From contig NW_005202176.1 of assembly GCF_000372725.1 (NCBI RefSeq), forward strand, positions 291,152-355,151: a stretch of 64,000 nucleotides of DNA, read 5' to 3'. This document shows positions 1 through 9,643 of the stretch, one piece after another. A program made the translations under genes and the position numbers. Within the stretch, counting starts at the first letter, position 1; every line of letters starts with the position of its first letter. This DNA is from Emiliania huxleyi CCMP1516 (taxonomy: Eukaryota; Haptophyta; Isochrysidales; Noelaerhabdaceae). The notes beneath the pieces were generated by a model. That model worked only from the letters and a program-made list of their open reading frames with translations, was not told the DNA's origin and made no database searches.

Positions 1-833
1 TATACCTGCAAAAGTCCAGGTTTACCCGAAAAATACCTGGACGCGTCCCGACCAACGTATGCCGCGCACGACGCCATATCGCCTTGTCCCAGGGCCAGTG
101 CGCTACTTGCGGCGCGCAACTCCTGCTCAAGTACGCGCACCGTACCATGTGCTGCCGCTATGCGTGCCTTAAGGCGGCTGCGGCGAAGCGGCGGGCGCGG
201 CATGCCGATGGCAGTGCGGACGATGCGGTTGCGATGTGTTCTGCTTCAAGATCGTGGCGGTGCTTGGCATGCACTTGTGCGATCCCAATCAGCTCATCGC
301 AACGCGAAGCAGCGCAACAAGCTGGCTGCTGCCAACAAGGCCCTATGCTAGATCTACCTCACGCGCGGATCGTTCAAAGAGGACCAGCATACACAGGCTT
401 CTCTGACATGCGTTTGTTTGAGCTTGAGGCTATTTATGTGAGAAATGTTTGGCTAGAGATTGCGCTCAAGAAGAGCAACGAGAATCGGAAGAGGAGGATG
501 CTGAGGCGGCGATTGCTGAGGCATGAGGAGGATCGATCCGGATTAGAAGGCGCCCGCCGCAGGCGAAGAAAATTTGGGGGCTAGCGCCGTATCGTTGATC
601 ACGGTGGGAGCCTCTTGGCCCCAGGCTGTGCCACGGCCGACTTAGCCGATGTAAGAGGCTCTCGCTGATCTTAGACCGCGTAAGCACCCCAGCGTGACTA
701 GTCACACTTAGACCCGCTCAGCCTCGAGGCTCAGAACTTAGACTACTACCCAACCAGTGCCTAGTGTGACGCCCAGCGAGGGGCGTGCCTCTCCATGACC
801 GTACCGCCCACGCACCCGACGGTGCGTGGAGCA
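1..833. other. Left edge, no confident gene
   Basis: No gene is recognised. An open frame on the + strand (about 84-584) starts at TTG, not ATG, and encodes an Arg/Cys-rich peptide with a CATCG pair followed by a CCRYAC cluster. That is weakly zinc-ribbon-like and could be a 3' exon running in from outside the window. There is no other domain support, and the frame may be chance in GC-rich DNA. Confidence 0.3.
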
Positions 834-2492
834 CTATAGCCCCCCTTCTAGCGGAGTGCACCCGTAGTGGCCGCGGCCCTCTCGCACTCCAAAGCGCAGG
901 TAGTGTCTTCTGAGAGCGACGACCTGGCAGATTCCGCCCGGGCAAAATTTCGCACGGAGATCCGCGTTGCGTGCAGCGTAGCACGTCGCGGCCTCCCGTT
1001 GGCGTTTCCGGCGGGCCTCCTGCTCGACCGGAGCTTCGGAGCAGCCGTAGGAGCGGTTCTCTCTCCGCCCGCTGTCCAGGTAATGACGATGGAGTGCGTC
1101 GCTCTTTCCGTCGCAGTCGCCGGACCCGCACAAAAGAGCGCGGACGTCCGCGTAGCGCGCGGCGTAGCACGCCGCGGCCGCGTCGCGCATTTCCTCGTGC
1201 AGGATCGCGAGGGCCTCGACCGGTGTTTGGCCGCACCCGAAGAAGCGACCCTCGCTTTGCCCGCGGCTCCGGTAGTGGCGATGGAGCGCGGCGGCCTTCC
1301 CGTCGCAGCCGCTTGCGCCGCACGCGAGCGCGCGGGCGTCCTCGTAGCGCGCCGCGTAGCACGCCGCGGCCGCCTCGATCGCTCTCGCGGTCGCCGACGG
1401 ATCTGATGGCTGCACACTCCGTCGGCACGCCTGGTGGCTGTGGAAGACGCCGTGGGATTGGGCTCGGCAGAGGTTTGGTTGAGATCCGGCCGCCCAGAGC
1501 GTCGCACCGCCGCTCCGGGTCGCGGCGTCCAGGGCGAGCGTGGTCCGCGCCTCGGCGATGTCCCGGACGAATTCCGGCCTGGACGAGCGGCCGCCCCGCC
1601 AGCCGCTGTGGTTGATCGCGTCGACCCGCGCGGCGAGCACGTCCGTGTTCAAGAAGTACTCCGTCGGGATCGACGACCACTTAGGGTACGAATTGGGGAG
1701 CCTGCACACCCACGCGACGAGGCTCGAGCGGGCGTCGGCCATGCGCGCCGCGAGCGGGGCGGGGTCCAGGAATAACACGTCGGGGTTCGCCCGTACGACC
1801 CACTCGTAGCCGCCCAGCCACGCCTCGCGCGCCGCGACCAGCAGGGGCGCGATCGCGCCCGCCTGGTGGCCCGGGTTCCACCGCGTCCACGCGAGGCTCA
1901 CGTTCCGGTTCGGCAGGCGCCGCAACGCGTCGACCCACGGGGACGCGCGGGGTTCGGCGATCTGCGTTTCGCCGTCGCCGGGAGCCTTGAACCTGGTCCG
2001 GTCGGACGCGAGGCAGCCCACGTAGAGGAGGACGTCCGCCGCGGCGAGGAGCCGCGTGGCGCCGAGCGCGCGCGGCCAGCAGGACTGGAGGTAGACGAGG
2101 TGGCACTTCGCGCACGCGGTCGTCAGGAAGACGAGGACCGTCGCCGGCGGCGCCGAGGCGGCGTCGCCCTTGACGTCGCGGAAGACGGCGAGCGCGCCCG
2201 GCGCGAAGTCCGCGGCGCCCGCCCCGTACGCGTTCACGTCCATCGTCACGGCGGGGGCGGCATCCGCCGCGGCGGCGATCCCGCGGGCGGACGAGGCGTC
2301 CCCGCCAGGCGGGATGTGCTCCGAATAATTGCAGATGTAGTTCTTGGAGACGCTCATCGTTTGCGGGCCTCGAATCGCGCCGGAGAGGTGCTGCCATCGC
2401 TGGCCGCCCGGGGCCGTCTTCTCCACGCTCATGGCGGGCGCGTTCGGCGCGTCCGGCGCGCGCGCGGCTGAGTGGGACGCGAGCGCTGACAT
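834..2492 (-). CDS. Glycosyltransferase-like protein with three C-terminal four-Cys repeats
   Basis: Single long frame of 552 aa. Residues about 110-350 look like an algal secretory-pathway glycosyltransferase-like domain: a hydrophobic strand (ATVLVFLTTACAKC), then WVVRANPDVLFLDP, where the acidic residues resemble a nucleotide-sugar/metal site. The C-terminus has three tandem repeats starting near residues 378, 442 and 504. Each reads CYAARxxDxRA, then two close cysteines, then ALxRHY, GxxExR and a final GC, so four cysteines recur at offsets 1, 14, 19 and 42-43. The layout resembles the bacterial YLxxNPDV...HYxxxGxxEGR repeat attached to glycosyltransferases, here with conserved cysteines (family recollection, inference). 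The true start could be internal (Met46, MSVSKNYICN). Substrate unknown. Confidence 0.6.
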   Translation of the reverse strand: MSALASHSAARAPDAPNAPAMSVEKTAPGGQRWQHLSGAIRGPQTMSVSKNYICNYSEHIPPGGDASSARGIAAAADAAPAVTMDVNAYGAGAADFAPGALAVFRDVKGDAASAPPATVLVFLTTACAKCHLVYLQSCWPRALGATRLLAAADVLLYVGCLASDRTRFKAPGDGETQIAEPRASPWVDALRRLPNRNVSLAWTRWNPGHQAGAIAPLLVAAREAWLGGYEWVVRANPDVLFLDPAPLAARMADARSSLVAWVCRLPNSYPKWSSIPTEYFLNTDVLAARVDAINHSGWRGGRSSRPEFVRDIAEARTTLALDAATRSGGATLWAAGSQPNLCRAQSHGVFHSHQACRRSVQPSDPSATARAIEAAAACYAARYEDARALACGASGCDGKAAALHRHYRSRGQSEGRFFGCGQTPVEALAILHEEMRDAAAACYAARYADVRALLCGSGDCDGKSDALHRHYLDSGRRENRSYGCSEAPVEQEARRKRQREAATCYAARNADLRAKFCPGGICQVVALRRHYLRFGVREGRGHYGCTPLEGGL

Positions 2493-3610
2493 GCCACCTT
2501 CAAAGCTCTCTATCTCCGCGAGATCGGGTCCCCACTCCGCCGCCGTTCACGGTCGAGAGCGTAGTGCATGTGCGTAATGCGTCGGTCATAGGCCCACCCA
2601 GCCCCGATTTACGATCCCACTGCGTAAGACGTGTGCGTAATACACCGTGCGTAGCGCCCCGAGAGAGCCTCTCTGGCAAAGCTTACATAATACGGATGCG
2701 TGGTGCGTGGTGCGTAGCGGCCAGAAGGTCGGTGGTAACGATCGGTGCAGAAGGCGTGCGCATAATACGCAGCACATTTGAAATCACCGATCGCGCTTTC
2801 TGTCTGCACGCGTAAAGCGAGGCGTATGCGTGACGCATCACTGAGCCGCCACCCGGCTTGACACGGCACCAAAATACACGACAGCTCATGGTATCAGCGA
2901 CGTCCTACGGACCGTGGGCATGGATGTGCATAAGGTGGCCAACAATTGCATTAGTGGCTCTTACATATCCATAGCGGGACTGACAACCTCCCAGCGTGTG
3001 TGGTGCCGGGCGCTCGAAGCGTATAGAATAGCGCCTTAGTCAATGCTCGCTGCTTCCGCCCCCTCCCCGCCCTCCCTGGTCAGCGCCGTTCGTGGAGGGC
3101 TAGGCGCTCCGGCCTCCGCCCGGGGCTCTCGCCTCTGTCTGCCGAGAGGGGGCTACCCTCTGAGGTCAACGCCCTCTGTGCCGCGCCAAGACAGACCCTC
3201 GGCCGGGGACCCTCTGAGGCCAAAATCAGCCAAGAGAGGCCACAGAGGCGGCACAGAGTCAGAGTCAAACCCTCTGTGCCGCCAAGCAAGCCAGGGGTCC
3301 GACCCATCCTCAGAGGGGTTCTGAGGCCTCAGAGCGTCTACAACCCCCTAGAGCCTAGTTATACATCACGCAAAGAAAAAATAAAGGAGCTGCGTGGCGG
3401 TGCCGGCCATTTCGCTTGTCCGTTTTCTTTCTCTCTCGCGTAAAATTCTTTCTCTCTTCTCTCAGGGCCCGTTGCCACCTGGCGAGTAGAGGCCCCGGCC
3501 ACCCAGGGTACCCTCCCCGAGCACCCTTTCTTTCAGCGTTGCCACGTTTCCCGCTCCATCGAAGCTTGGAGTTGCTTCCAGAAGGCGTCAGACCACGCGA
3601 CCAAGAGAGC
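2493..3610. other. Intergenic region with short repeats
   Basis: No gene seen. 2575-2850 has several imperfect GTGCGTAATAC / TGCGTAGCG repeats. 3120-3345 repeats CCCTCTGTGCCGC and CCCTCTGAGG in both orientations (for example the inverted pair near 3173 and 3250), so it can fold into hairpins. The last 200 bases hold T/C-rich tracts and presumably the promoter and 5' UTR of the next gene. Confidence 0.5.
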
Positions 3611-4542
3611 ATGTCCTTTGCGCTCTCCCTCGGCCCGCTCGCGCTCGGCTTCCACGCGCCGATGTCGGCGCCGGCGTCGCGCGCCGCCGTCAGCATGCAG
3701 GCCTTCGGCGTCATGCCCCCGCAGCAGGCCATGGGCAGCCAAGGCGCACGCGCCCGCAATGCGCCCATCTGCCGCGCGCCGGCCTGCATATCTAAGCCCG
3801 GACGCTGTTCCCAGGTCTCGAGCAGCCCATGACCTCCTCGATGCAGAACGCCGGCGGCCCCCTCGACTCCTCGATCCTCGTCCAGGGCGGCTCGCTGCGC
3901 ACCTGGTCGTACCGCTCGCCGTCGGTCGAGCAGGTCCAAGTGGTCCTCAGCACCGAGGGCCGGCCGCTCGACGCGGACATCGAGCTGTGGCAGGGCCCCG
4001 ACAACACCCCGTGCAAGATGCGCGTCTACGTCGAGAACGGCCAGCTCCGCCCCTTCAGCGCCGTCGTCGAGACGCCCCGCGGCCCCAACACGATCGCCAT
4101 CCGCAACATCGGCCAGATCGAGTTCCCCCTCGCCGCCAACGTGGTCGCCGAGAATGTGGACGTCCCGTCGGCCGAATGCCTCGACACGCGCATGACCATC
4201 CAGGGCGGCGCCCTCCGCACCTATCCCTTCGACCCCTCGGTCGACAGCGTCCAGGTCCTGCTCAAGACGGACGGACGGCCGCTCAACGCGCGGATCGAGC
4301 TGCTCCAGGGCCCCAACAACAACAAGCAGGTGATCGAGCTGTACACGGAGGATGGCCTCGACCGGCCCTTCTTCTGCATCCTCGAGACGCCCGGCTCGGG
4401 CAACGTCGTCCGCGTCGTCAACACCGCCCCCGTCGAGTTCCCCATGACGGCCAGCGTCGTGCCCAACTCTATCAACCAGGCGCTCGACTCGACCGCCGTG
4501 CTCGGCGGCGACGTCGTGCTCGGCGGCGACTCCGGCTGGTAA
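3611..4542 (+). CDS. Plastid-targeted conserved algal protein with two tandem domains
   Basis: Two exons are inferred. Exon 1 (3611-3734) encodes MSFALSLGPLALGFHAP, a signal peptide running into a Phe-containing cleavage region, followed by an Ala/Ser/Met-rich transit-like segment. This is the bipartite presequence expected for a red-lineage complex plastid. Exon 2 (3815-4542) gives the mature protein. The intron 3735-3814 fits GC-AG and restores phase (QAMG|LEQPM). The mature part contains two similar units of about 95 aa. Each begins GGSLRTW/GGALRTY, continues VQVVL/VQVLL and IELWQGPDN/IELLQGPNN, and ends in an ETP...VEFPxxA strand. It resembles a conserved unknown-function algal protein I remember from diatoms and haptophytes. 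No catalytic residues are evident; a beta-rich structural or lipid/pigment-associated role is only a guess. Confidence 0.7.
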
Positions 4543-5196
4543 GGGAGGCGCGTGCGGTGCCCGTCCCGGCGCCCTCCGCACGGGGCGGGGGGCGACGTAC
4601 AGCTCTGTAGCAAAGTGGAGTCCTCGAGGTAGAAGAGACTATAGAGTCTCGCCGGGCTCAAGTGCGCGTGCGGGAGAGTGTGGTGCGTGGCCATGGCGTC
4701 AAGGCGTGCGATGGTGGGTGCGCGTCAGCCCGCGGATGGCCTCGCAAAGCGAGCGTGGGTCTAGTTAGTCAGTTGTCACGAGTGAGACATGAAAGCACAT
4801 CTCTCATCGCGTCGGCCGCGCGCGCGCGGCGCACCCACACACACGCGAGGCCCCTGCTCTGCCCTCTCCTGGATCTCGCGACGCGAACACACTCCGCGGA
4901 ACTCGAGAGAGTAAAGAGTTAGAGAGACCGCGCGAGCGGCGTGGACCATAGATCCACGCACAGTCGCAGAGAGACATCTCCTCTCCCCGCACCGGCAGCC
5001 CGGTCAGTAGAGAACTAGGAATGGCGCGGCAAGAGAAAAAGAAACTGCACCCATCCCTACCTTGGTTGGTGCCCAAAAGAAATAAATTGAACGGCGTCAG
5101 CTAGAGAAAAAAGAAAGTACACCGCGGCGTCTGAGTACAATAACTGGGAACCAACCTGTGGCTGTGACCGACCTGTGGCGCTCTGAAAACGCGCGG
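4543..5196. other. Intergenic region
   Basis: Contains the 3' UTR of the upstream gene and the promoter of the next. Several GAGAG tracts and CACACACGCG stretches are present. No ORF with coding character and no clear TATA box seen. Confidence 0.4.
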
Positions 5197-6555
5197 ATGC
5201 CTCGCTTCGTGTCGCGCTTTCTGGCCCTCCTCGCTCTCGTGGCCACCGCTCGCGGCGCGTGCTGCGGGCCCGGACAGTTCTGCGGAGGCGACGGCAAAAC
5301 GTGCTACGAGAACACGGCCGCGAATCTGCTCGTGCAGGGCTGCGGCGTCCTCTCGTGCTGCTCGTGCCAGACGTCCTCCATCGTGACCCCGAAAGGGCTC
5401 TGCACGTATCAGTACTGCAGCGGCGGCAGCGCCTTCGCCCTTCAGGTCACCGAGATCTCGGGCGGCGTTCGGATCACTGACCGCGAGCGCAAGAGCATCG
5501 TGAGCTGTTCGAGTCGGGTCGCCCCAAACTTCACGGCGGCGTGCGAGGAGATTCACCAGCCCGGTCTCGACCTGATCACAGTCGGCTACGACACGATGTG
5601 CGACCCTCGATGGAACAGCCTCTACTGCGAGTGAGTTGCGCGCGCGGCCGAGAGCGACTCCTTGCTCTCCCCTCCCCCCCCTCTCCCCTCTCCTGTCATC
5701 CACCCGCCATAATTGTCGAGTGAGCCGTACCGTTCGTCTTGTAGGACCGTCCCCTACTTCATCCCCTTCGTGAAGACACGCACCATACCGCTGCCGCCGC
5801 CGCCGCCGCCCTCACCGAGTCCACCGAGCCCACCTATACTGCCGCCGCCGCCGTCGCCGCCGCCGTCGCCGCCGCCCTTGCCGCCGCCGCCGTCGCCTCC
5901 ACCGCCTCCACCGCCCCCGCCGCCCTTGCCGCCGCCGCCCTCGCCCCCGCCGCCCTCGCCGCCGCCCTCGCCGCCGCCGCCCTCGCCGCCGCCGCCCTCG
6001 CCGCCGCCGCCCTCGCCCTCGCCGCCGCCCTCGTCCCCGCCGCCGCCCTCGCCCCCGCCGCCCTCGCCGCCGCCACCAGCCTCTCCGCCGCCCGACCTCA
6101 GCGCTACTGTTTCCGCGGTCGCCCTCGCCGCACTCGGCGAGGCGCCCTGGCCAGCTCGCGGGCCTACCTTCGCGGCTGCGGCGCTGCTCGTGCTCGCCGG
6201 CGCAGCGCTGCTCGCCGCGGCCGGCTACTTTGGCGGCTTCCTCTTCGGCCGCATGAGGACGGGTCGGGCGGCGCGCCAGGGCGTGCGGCTGGAAGACGGG
6301 CCGGCGCCAGAGTCGCCAGGCTCGGCAGAAAGACCGCACCCACGCGCCAGTTCGTACTCCCGCCTCGCGCCACTGTCGTCTCAAGTGTCGCCTCCAGCGT
6401 CGCCCGTGGTCAGGACCCGCTCTCTCTCTTTCGGGAATGACCCGCTCATCGACCGGCTCGAGAAGATCGCCAAACTGAAGCGGCTGCTGGACGCGGACGC
6501 GATCACAAAGGACGAGTTTGAGAAGTGCAAGGCGGAGCTCATGCAGCGGCTGTAG
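5197..6555 (+). CDS. Signal-peptide, Cys-rich, Pro-rich membrane protein with C-terminal SHOCT domain
   Basis: Two exons, 5197-5630 and 5745-6555, with a GTGAGT...TTGTAG intron of 114 bp; the junction (CE|TVPYF) keeps frame, giving about 414 aa. The start MPRFVSRFLALLALVATARG is a good signal peptide and preferable to the upstream in-frame ATG at 5158. Residues about 20-145 form a Cys-rich luminal domain (CCGPGQFCGGDGKTC, SCCSC). About 85 residues of PPPSPPP-type repeats follow, as in hydroxyproline-rich wall or scale proteins. Then comes one transmembrane helix (AALLVLAGAALLAAAGY) with an FGR stop-transfer and a Ser/Pro-rich cytosolic region. The last ~38 residues (DPLIDRLEKIAKLKRLLD...ITKDEFEKCKAELM) match the SHOCT domain, a small two-helix oligomerisation module. 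A cell-surface anchor or sensor is inferred. Confidence 0.72.
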
Positions 6556-6918
6556 GATTCTCCCAGAGGGGGTGTATTGATTGAGGAGCGGCTGAAGGAC
6601 AGTGTGTGCCGGGGTGGACGTCTCTCTCGTCTGTGCTCTCACTGCTGCGTGCTGATAGCGCCGGATGGCGATGCGCCACAGTCTGCACTGTGTGTGAGTC
6701 ACTCTCTCTTTTCTTACTGTGGGGCTGGGGGCAGCCTCGGGGTCGGCCCGGGCGTGTCGTTTTTGGATTTTGCCTTTTTGGATTTTGGCCTTTACGAAGT
6801 AACGAAAACACAAAACCGTGTTACGACTGTTATTGTATCACTCACTCACCGTCATCCTCTCGCTCTCCAGTCTTCCTTACTCTCACCGTACCGTACACCG
6901 AGAGACGGGGACTTCCCA
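6556..6918. other. Short intergenic region between convergent genes
   Basis: Convergent 3' ends: the + strand SHOCT gene ends at 6555 and the - strand ABC gene at 6919. TTTTTGGATTTTG is repeated twice near 6760-6790. No ORF with coding features. Confidence 0.4.
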
Positions 6919-9325
6919 CTACCCGTCGATGACGGCCGCCTGCGCGTGGAGCTGCTTCGCGACGAGGGAGGCGTAGATGCCGTCTCTCTCGAGGAGGGCT
7001 GCGTGCGGCCCGACCTCGGCCACGGCGCCGCGGTCGAGCACGACGATCTGCGCGGCGTTAACGACGGTCGAGAGGCGGTGCGCGACGAGGACGACCGTCT
7101 TTCCGCCGTCGGCGTTTCCCCAGATCAGGTCGTCGAGCGCGCGCTGGACGAGCGACTCCGACTCGGCGTCGAGCGCCGAAGTGGCCTCGTCGAGCAAGAG
7201 GAGCCGAGGCTTGCGCAGCAGGCAGCGGGCGATGGCGAGCCGCTGCCGCTGGCCTCCAGAGAGGCGCTGTCCACGCTCGCCAACCTGCAGGGAGATATGG
7301 GGAGATATGGGGAGATATGGGGAGATATGGGCGCTGTCCGCAAGCTGGGCGAGGCACGAGACGAGAGCGGTGAGGCGGCGCAGGCAGGCGTGGGAGAGAG
7401 AGGTGAGAGAGAGAGGTGGCGCGAGGGCAGGCGCGGAGGGCTGGCCTTGGTCAGGTAGCCGTCCTCGAACGAGTCAATGAAGCCATGCGCCTGCGATCCA
7501 TTGACACTCTAACGAGCCGATGAAGCCCTGCGCGATGGCGAGATACAGCCGAGAGGGAGCCGAGATAGAAGCCGAGACAGCCATGCGCCGCCCGCGCGGC
7601 GAGAATGAATGACGAGGATGCGCAGCGGTACGTATCAATCACTCCGTGGTCCGGGGCGCGGGGGGGGGGGGGGGGGCGTGCGCCTGCGCGGCGATGGCGG
7701 CCTCGCGCAGCTCCTCCTCCGTGTGTGGCGGCGCGCCGTAGGCGATGTTCTCCGCGATGGACGAGTTGAAGAGCTGGGTGTCCTGAGATATGGGGAGATA
7801 TGGGGAGATATGGGGAGATATGGACGAGTTGAAGAGCTGGGTGTCCTGTGCGTCCAGACGAGCGGCGGTCAAAGACTGTGTTTGATCGTACAAGCGAGTG
7901 AGTCGAAGAGCTGCGAGTCCTGCGAGACGACGCCGGTGGCCGCATGCAGCGACGGCAGGTCGAGGTCGCGATAGTCGGCGCCGCCGAGGCGGATGGCGCC
8001 AGAGAGCGGGTCGTAGTAACGAAGCAGCAGGTGCACAAGAGTCGACTTGCCGCCGCCGCTCCGGCCGACCAGCGCGCAGACCGAGCCGGCCGGGACGGAG
8101 AAAGAGACGCCCTCGAGCACGGGGTTGCCGGGCCGCATCTGGTAGCGGAAGGCAACCTCCGAGATCTCGATCGTCCAGTCGCGGAGCGAGGAGACGCGCT
8201 TGCCGCCCGCCTACCGCACCACCCACGGACCTGAACCCAAGCTGGGTTCGGTACCCTGGAGGTATGGTACTAGGCGCGCCGGAGGGATGTCGGGCTCAAG
8301 GTCGACGAGGGCGAGGACGCGCTCGGCGGCGCCGGCGGCGCGCGTGAACGAGTTGAGCAGCCCGTTGAGCGCCTGCGGGGTGTGTGTGCGTCGCGGGCGC
8401 GTGGTGGGCTCGTGGTGGGCTCGTGGGCGTGAGAGAGTCTGAGCGGCCCGGCGCCTGCCACGCCGAGTTGATCATGTTCCAGTACCTGGCGGAGGAGGGG
8501 GGGGCCTCGGGCCCGTGAGGGGCGCGCGCGAGATTACCCCGAGACTACCCGAGACTACCCGAGATGAGGGGCGTGCACGAGCCGCTTGAGCAGCCACGAC
8601 TCGACGTTGATCAGCAGCACCGCCACGCCAAAGAGCACGCCTTGCGCAGTGAGCACGTGCGCGTCCCTCTCCCACTCCCCGCGGAAGGAGATGCACTTGA
8701 CTCCGACGTACACCTGCGCCGCCGTCGAGACGCCGAAGATGGCCGCCACCAAAAGGCCCTTCCGCACCTCCGCCGCCTCTTTGAGCGCGTGCGAGCGGAG
8801 GTGCTCCGCCTTGACCGCGTGGGTCGGCTGCGCAGCGCCGTTGCCGCCGCTCTCGGGTGGCACCACCTCGCAGACGCTGCCGCCGCCGCTTCCGTTCAGC
8901 AACAGGGGCGCCAAGCCATCGACCTCGGCTGGCGCCGCCGTCAAGTTTGGCGTGCCGCACCGAACGGCGGCAACGCCGAGAGTGGCGACCAGCAGCGTAC
9001 GGAGGATGAGCAGGAGGAAGAGATCGAGTGTATCGTCACGAAAGTCACCAAGCTGAGCCCACGACCAGGCTGGCGGCGACTTGCTCCTGATGATGATGGA
9101 CGGCGCCAGCCGTAGCAACAGCGTGCCCACGACATCCAGGACGAGAAGAGCGAGAAGCGCAGCGAGGAAGAGTCGGACGACACGGCCGCGCTTGCGTGTG
9201 AGGAGAAGCACGTCGAACTGTTCAGTGAAGCCCATCAGCCGCGCGCCTCGGAGCGACCAAGTCGCGAGGCAGGATATAACGCGAGCCAGTGGATCCCTAG
9301 AGTTTTTCACACGCGTATCTCGCAT
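6919..9325 (-). CDS. ABCB-type half transporter, core membrane domain apparently missing
   Basis: Exons read down the minus strand: 9325(or 9235)-8556, 8485-8455, 8372-8280, 8210-7920, 7782-7684, 7490-7446 and 7284-6919. All joins keep frame. The nucleotide-binding domain is complete: Walker [11 protein letters not shown]-loop VVSQ|D, signature RLSGGQRQR, Walker [13 protein letters not shown] and H-loop VAHRLST. Exon 1 encodes about four hydrophobic helices resembling an N-terminal TMD0. Exons 2-3 ([30 protein letters not shown]) match the very end of the usual six-helix domain, so roughly 200-240 residues of the core are absent although exon 1 joins exon 2 in phase through an intron of about 70 bp. 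Introns 2, 3, 5 and 6 are GC-AG; intron 4 fits only [12 protein letters not shown] at 9235 is the likelier start. Without the core helices it could not transport, so suspect a deletion, a pseudogene or an assembly collapse. Confidence 0.75.
7291..7330. repeat. Decamer minisatellite, four copies of GGAGATATGG, in an ABC intron
   Basis: Four perfect head-to-tail copies lie directly beside the 3' splice site (CTGCAG|GTTGGC) of the last ABC exon. The same decamer recurs at about 7785-7822 in an upstream intron of the same gene, and a related GGGGAGAGAT unit occurs at 25.85 kb. Confidence 0.9.
7757..7848. repeat. Exon-edge duplication around a decamer array in the ABC gene
   Basis: A 29-bp segment containing the 3' splice site and the first codons of exon 5 (CAG|GACACCCAGCTC on the minus strand) is present at 7757-7785 and again at 7820-7848. 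The spacer is GGAGATATGG-type repeats. A more diverged third version (GACTCGCAGCTCTTCG) abuts the end of exon 4 near 7915. Confidence 0.9.
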
Positions 9326-9643
9326 TTACTTGATATCCCGGCGCGTCCCGATAAACCGAAACTACGTACGAGTAGAGTTTGCAAATCACGGTCGCGGCCT
9401 TCCGCTTCCGACTCGCGCCTTCGCTTCACGGGCACTATTGTAAAAAATGGCCGGTGCGCGTGTGGAGTTGAGAAGTTCCGGAGTAAAAATTCGAACGCGT
9501 TCTCTCACGGTGACCAAAAATGTCCACCTCAGAGGCACCTCCGGAGGCAGGCCGCCGCACAGCTCCAGCTGTCGAACTGACCCGCAGCTCCTCTCAGAGC
9601 GGGAACTATGACGAAAGTTGATTGAGGCGGTTGTCAGGAATCA
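9326..9643. other. Intergenic region between two minus-strand genes
   Basis: Presumed promoter of the ABC gene followed by the 3' end of the GT8-like gene. No gene seen. Confidence 0.4.

Noticed and set aside
5812..6813. Long Arg-rich minus-strand frame opposite the Pro-rich gene
   Set aside because: It is the antisense shadow of CCG/CCN proline repeats; the + strand has signal peptide, TM and SHOCT features.
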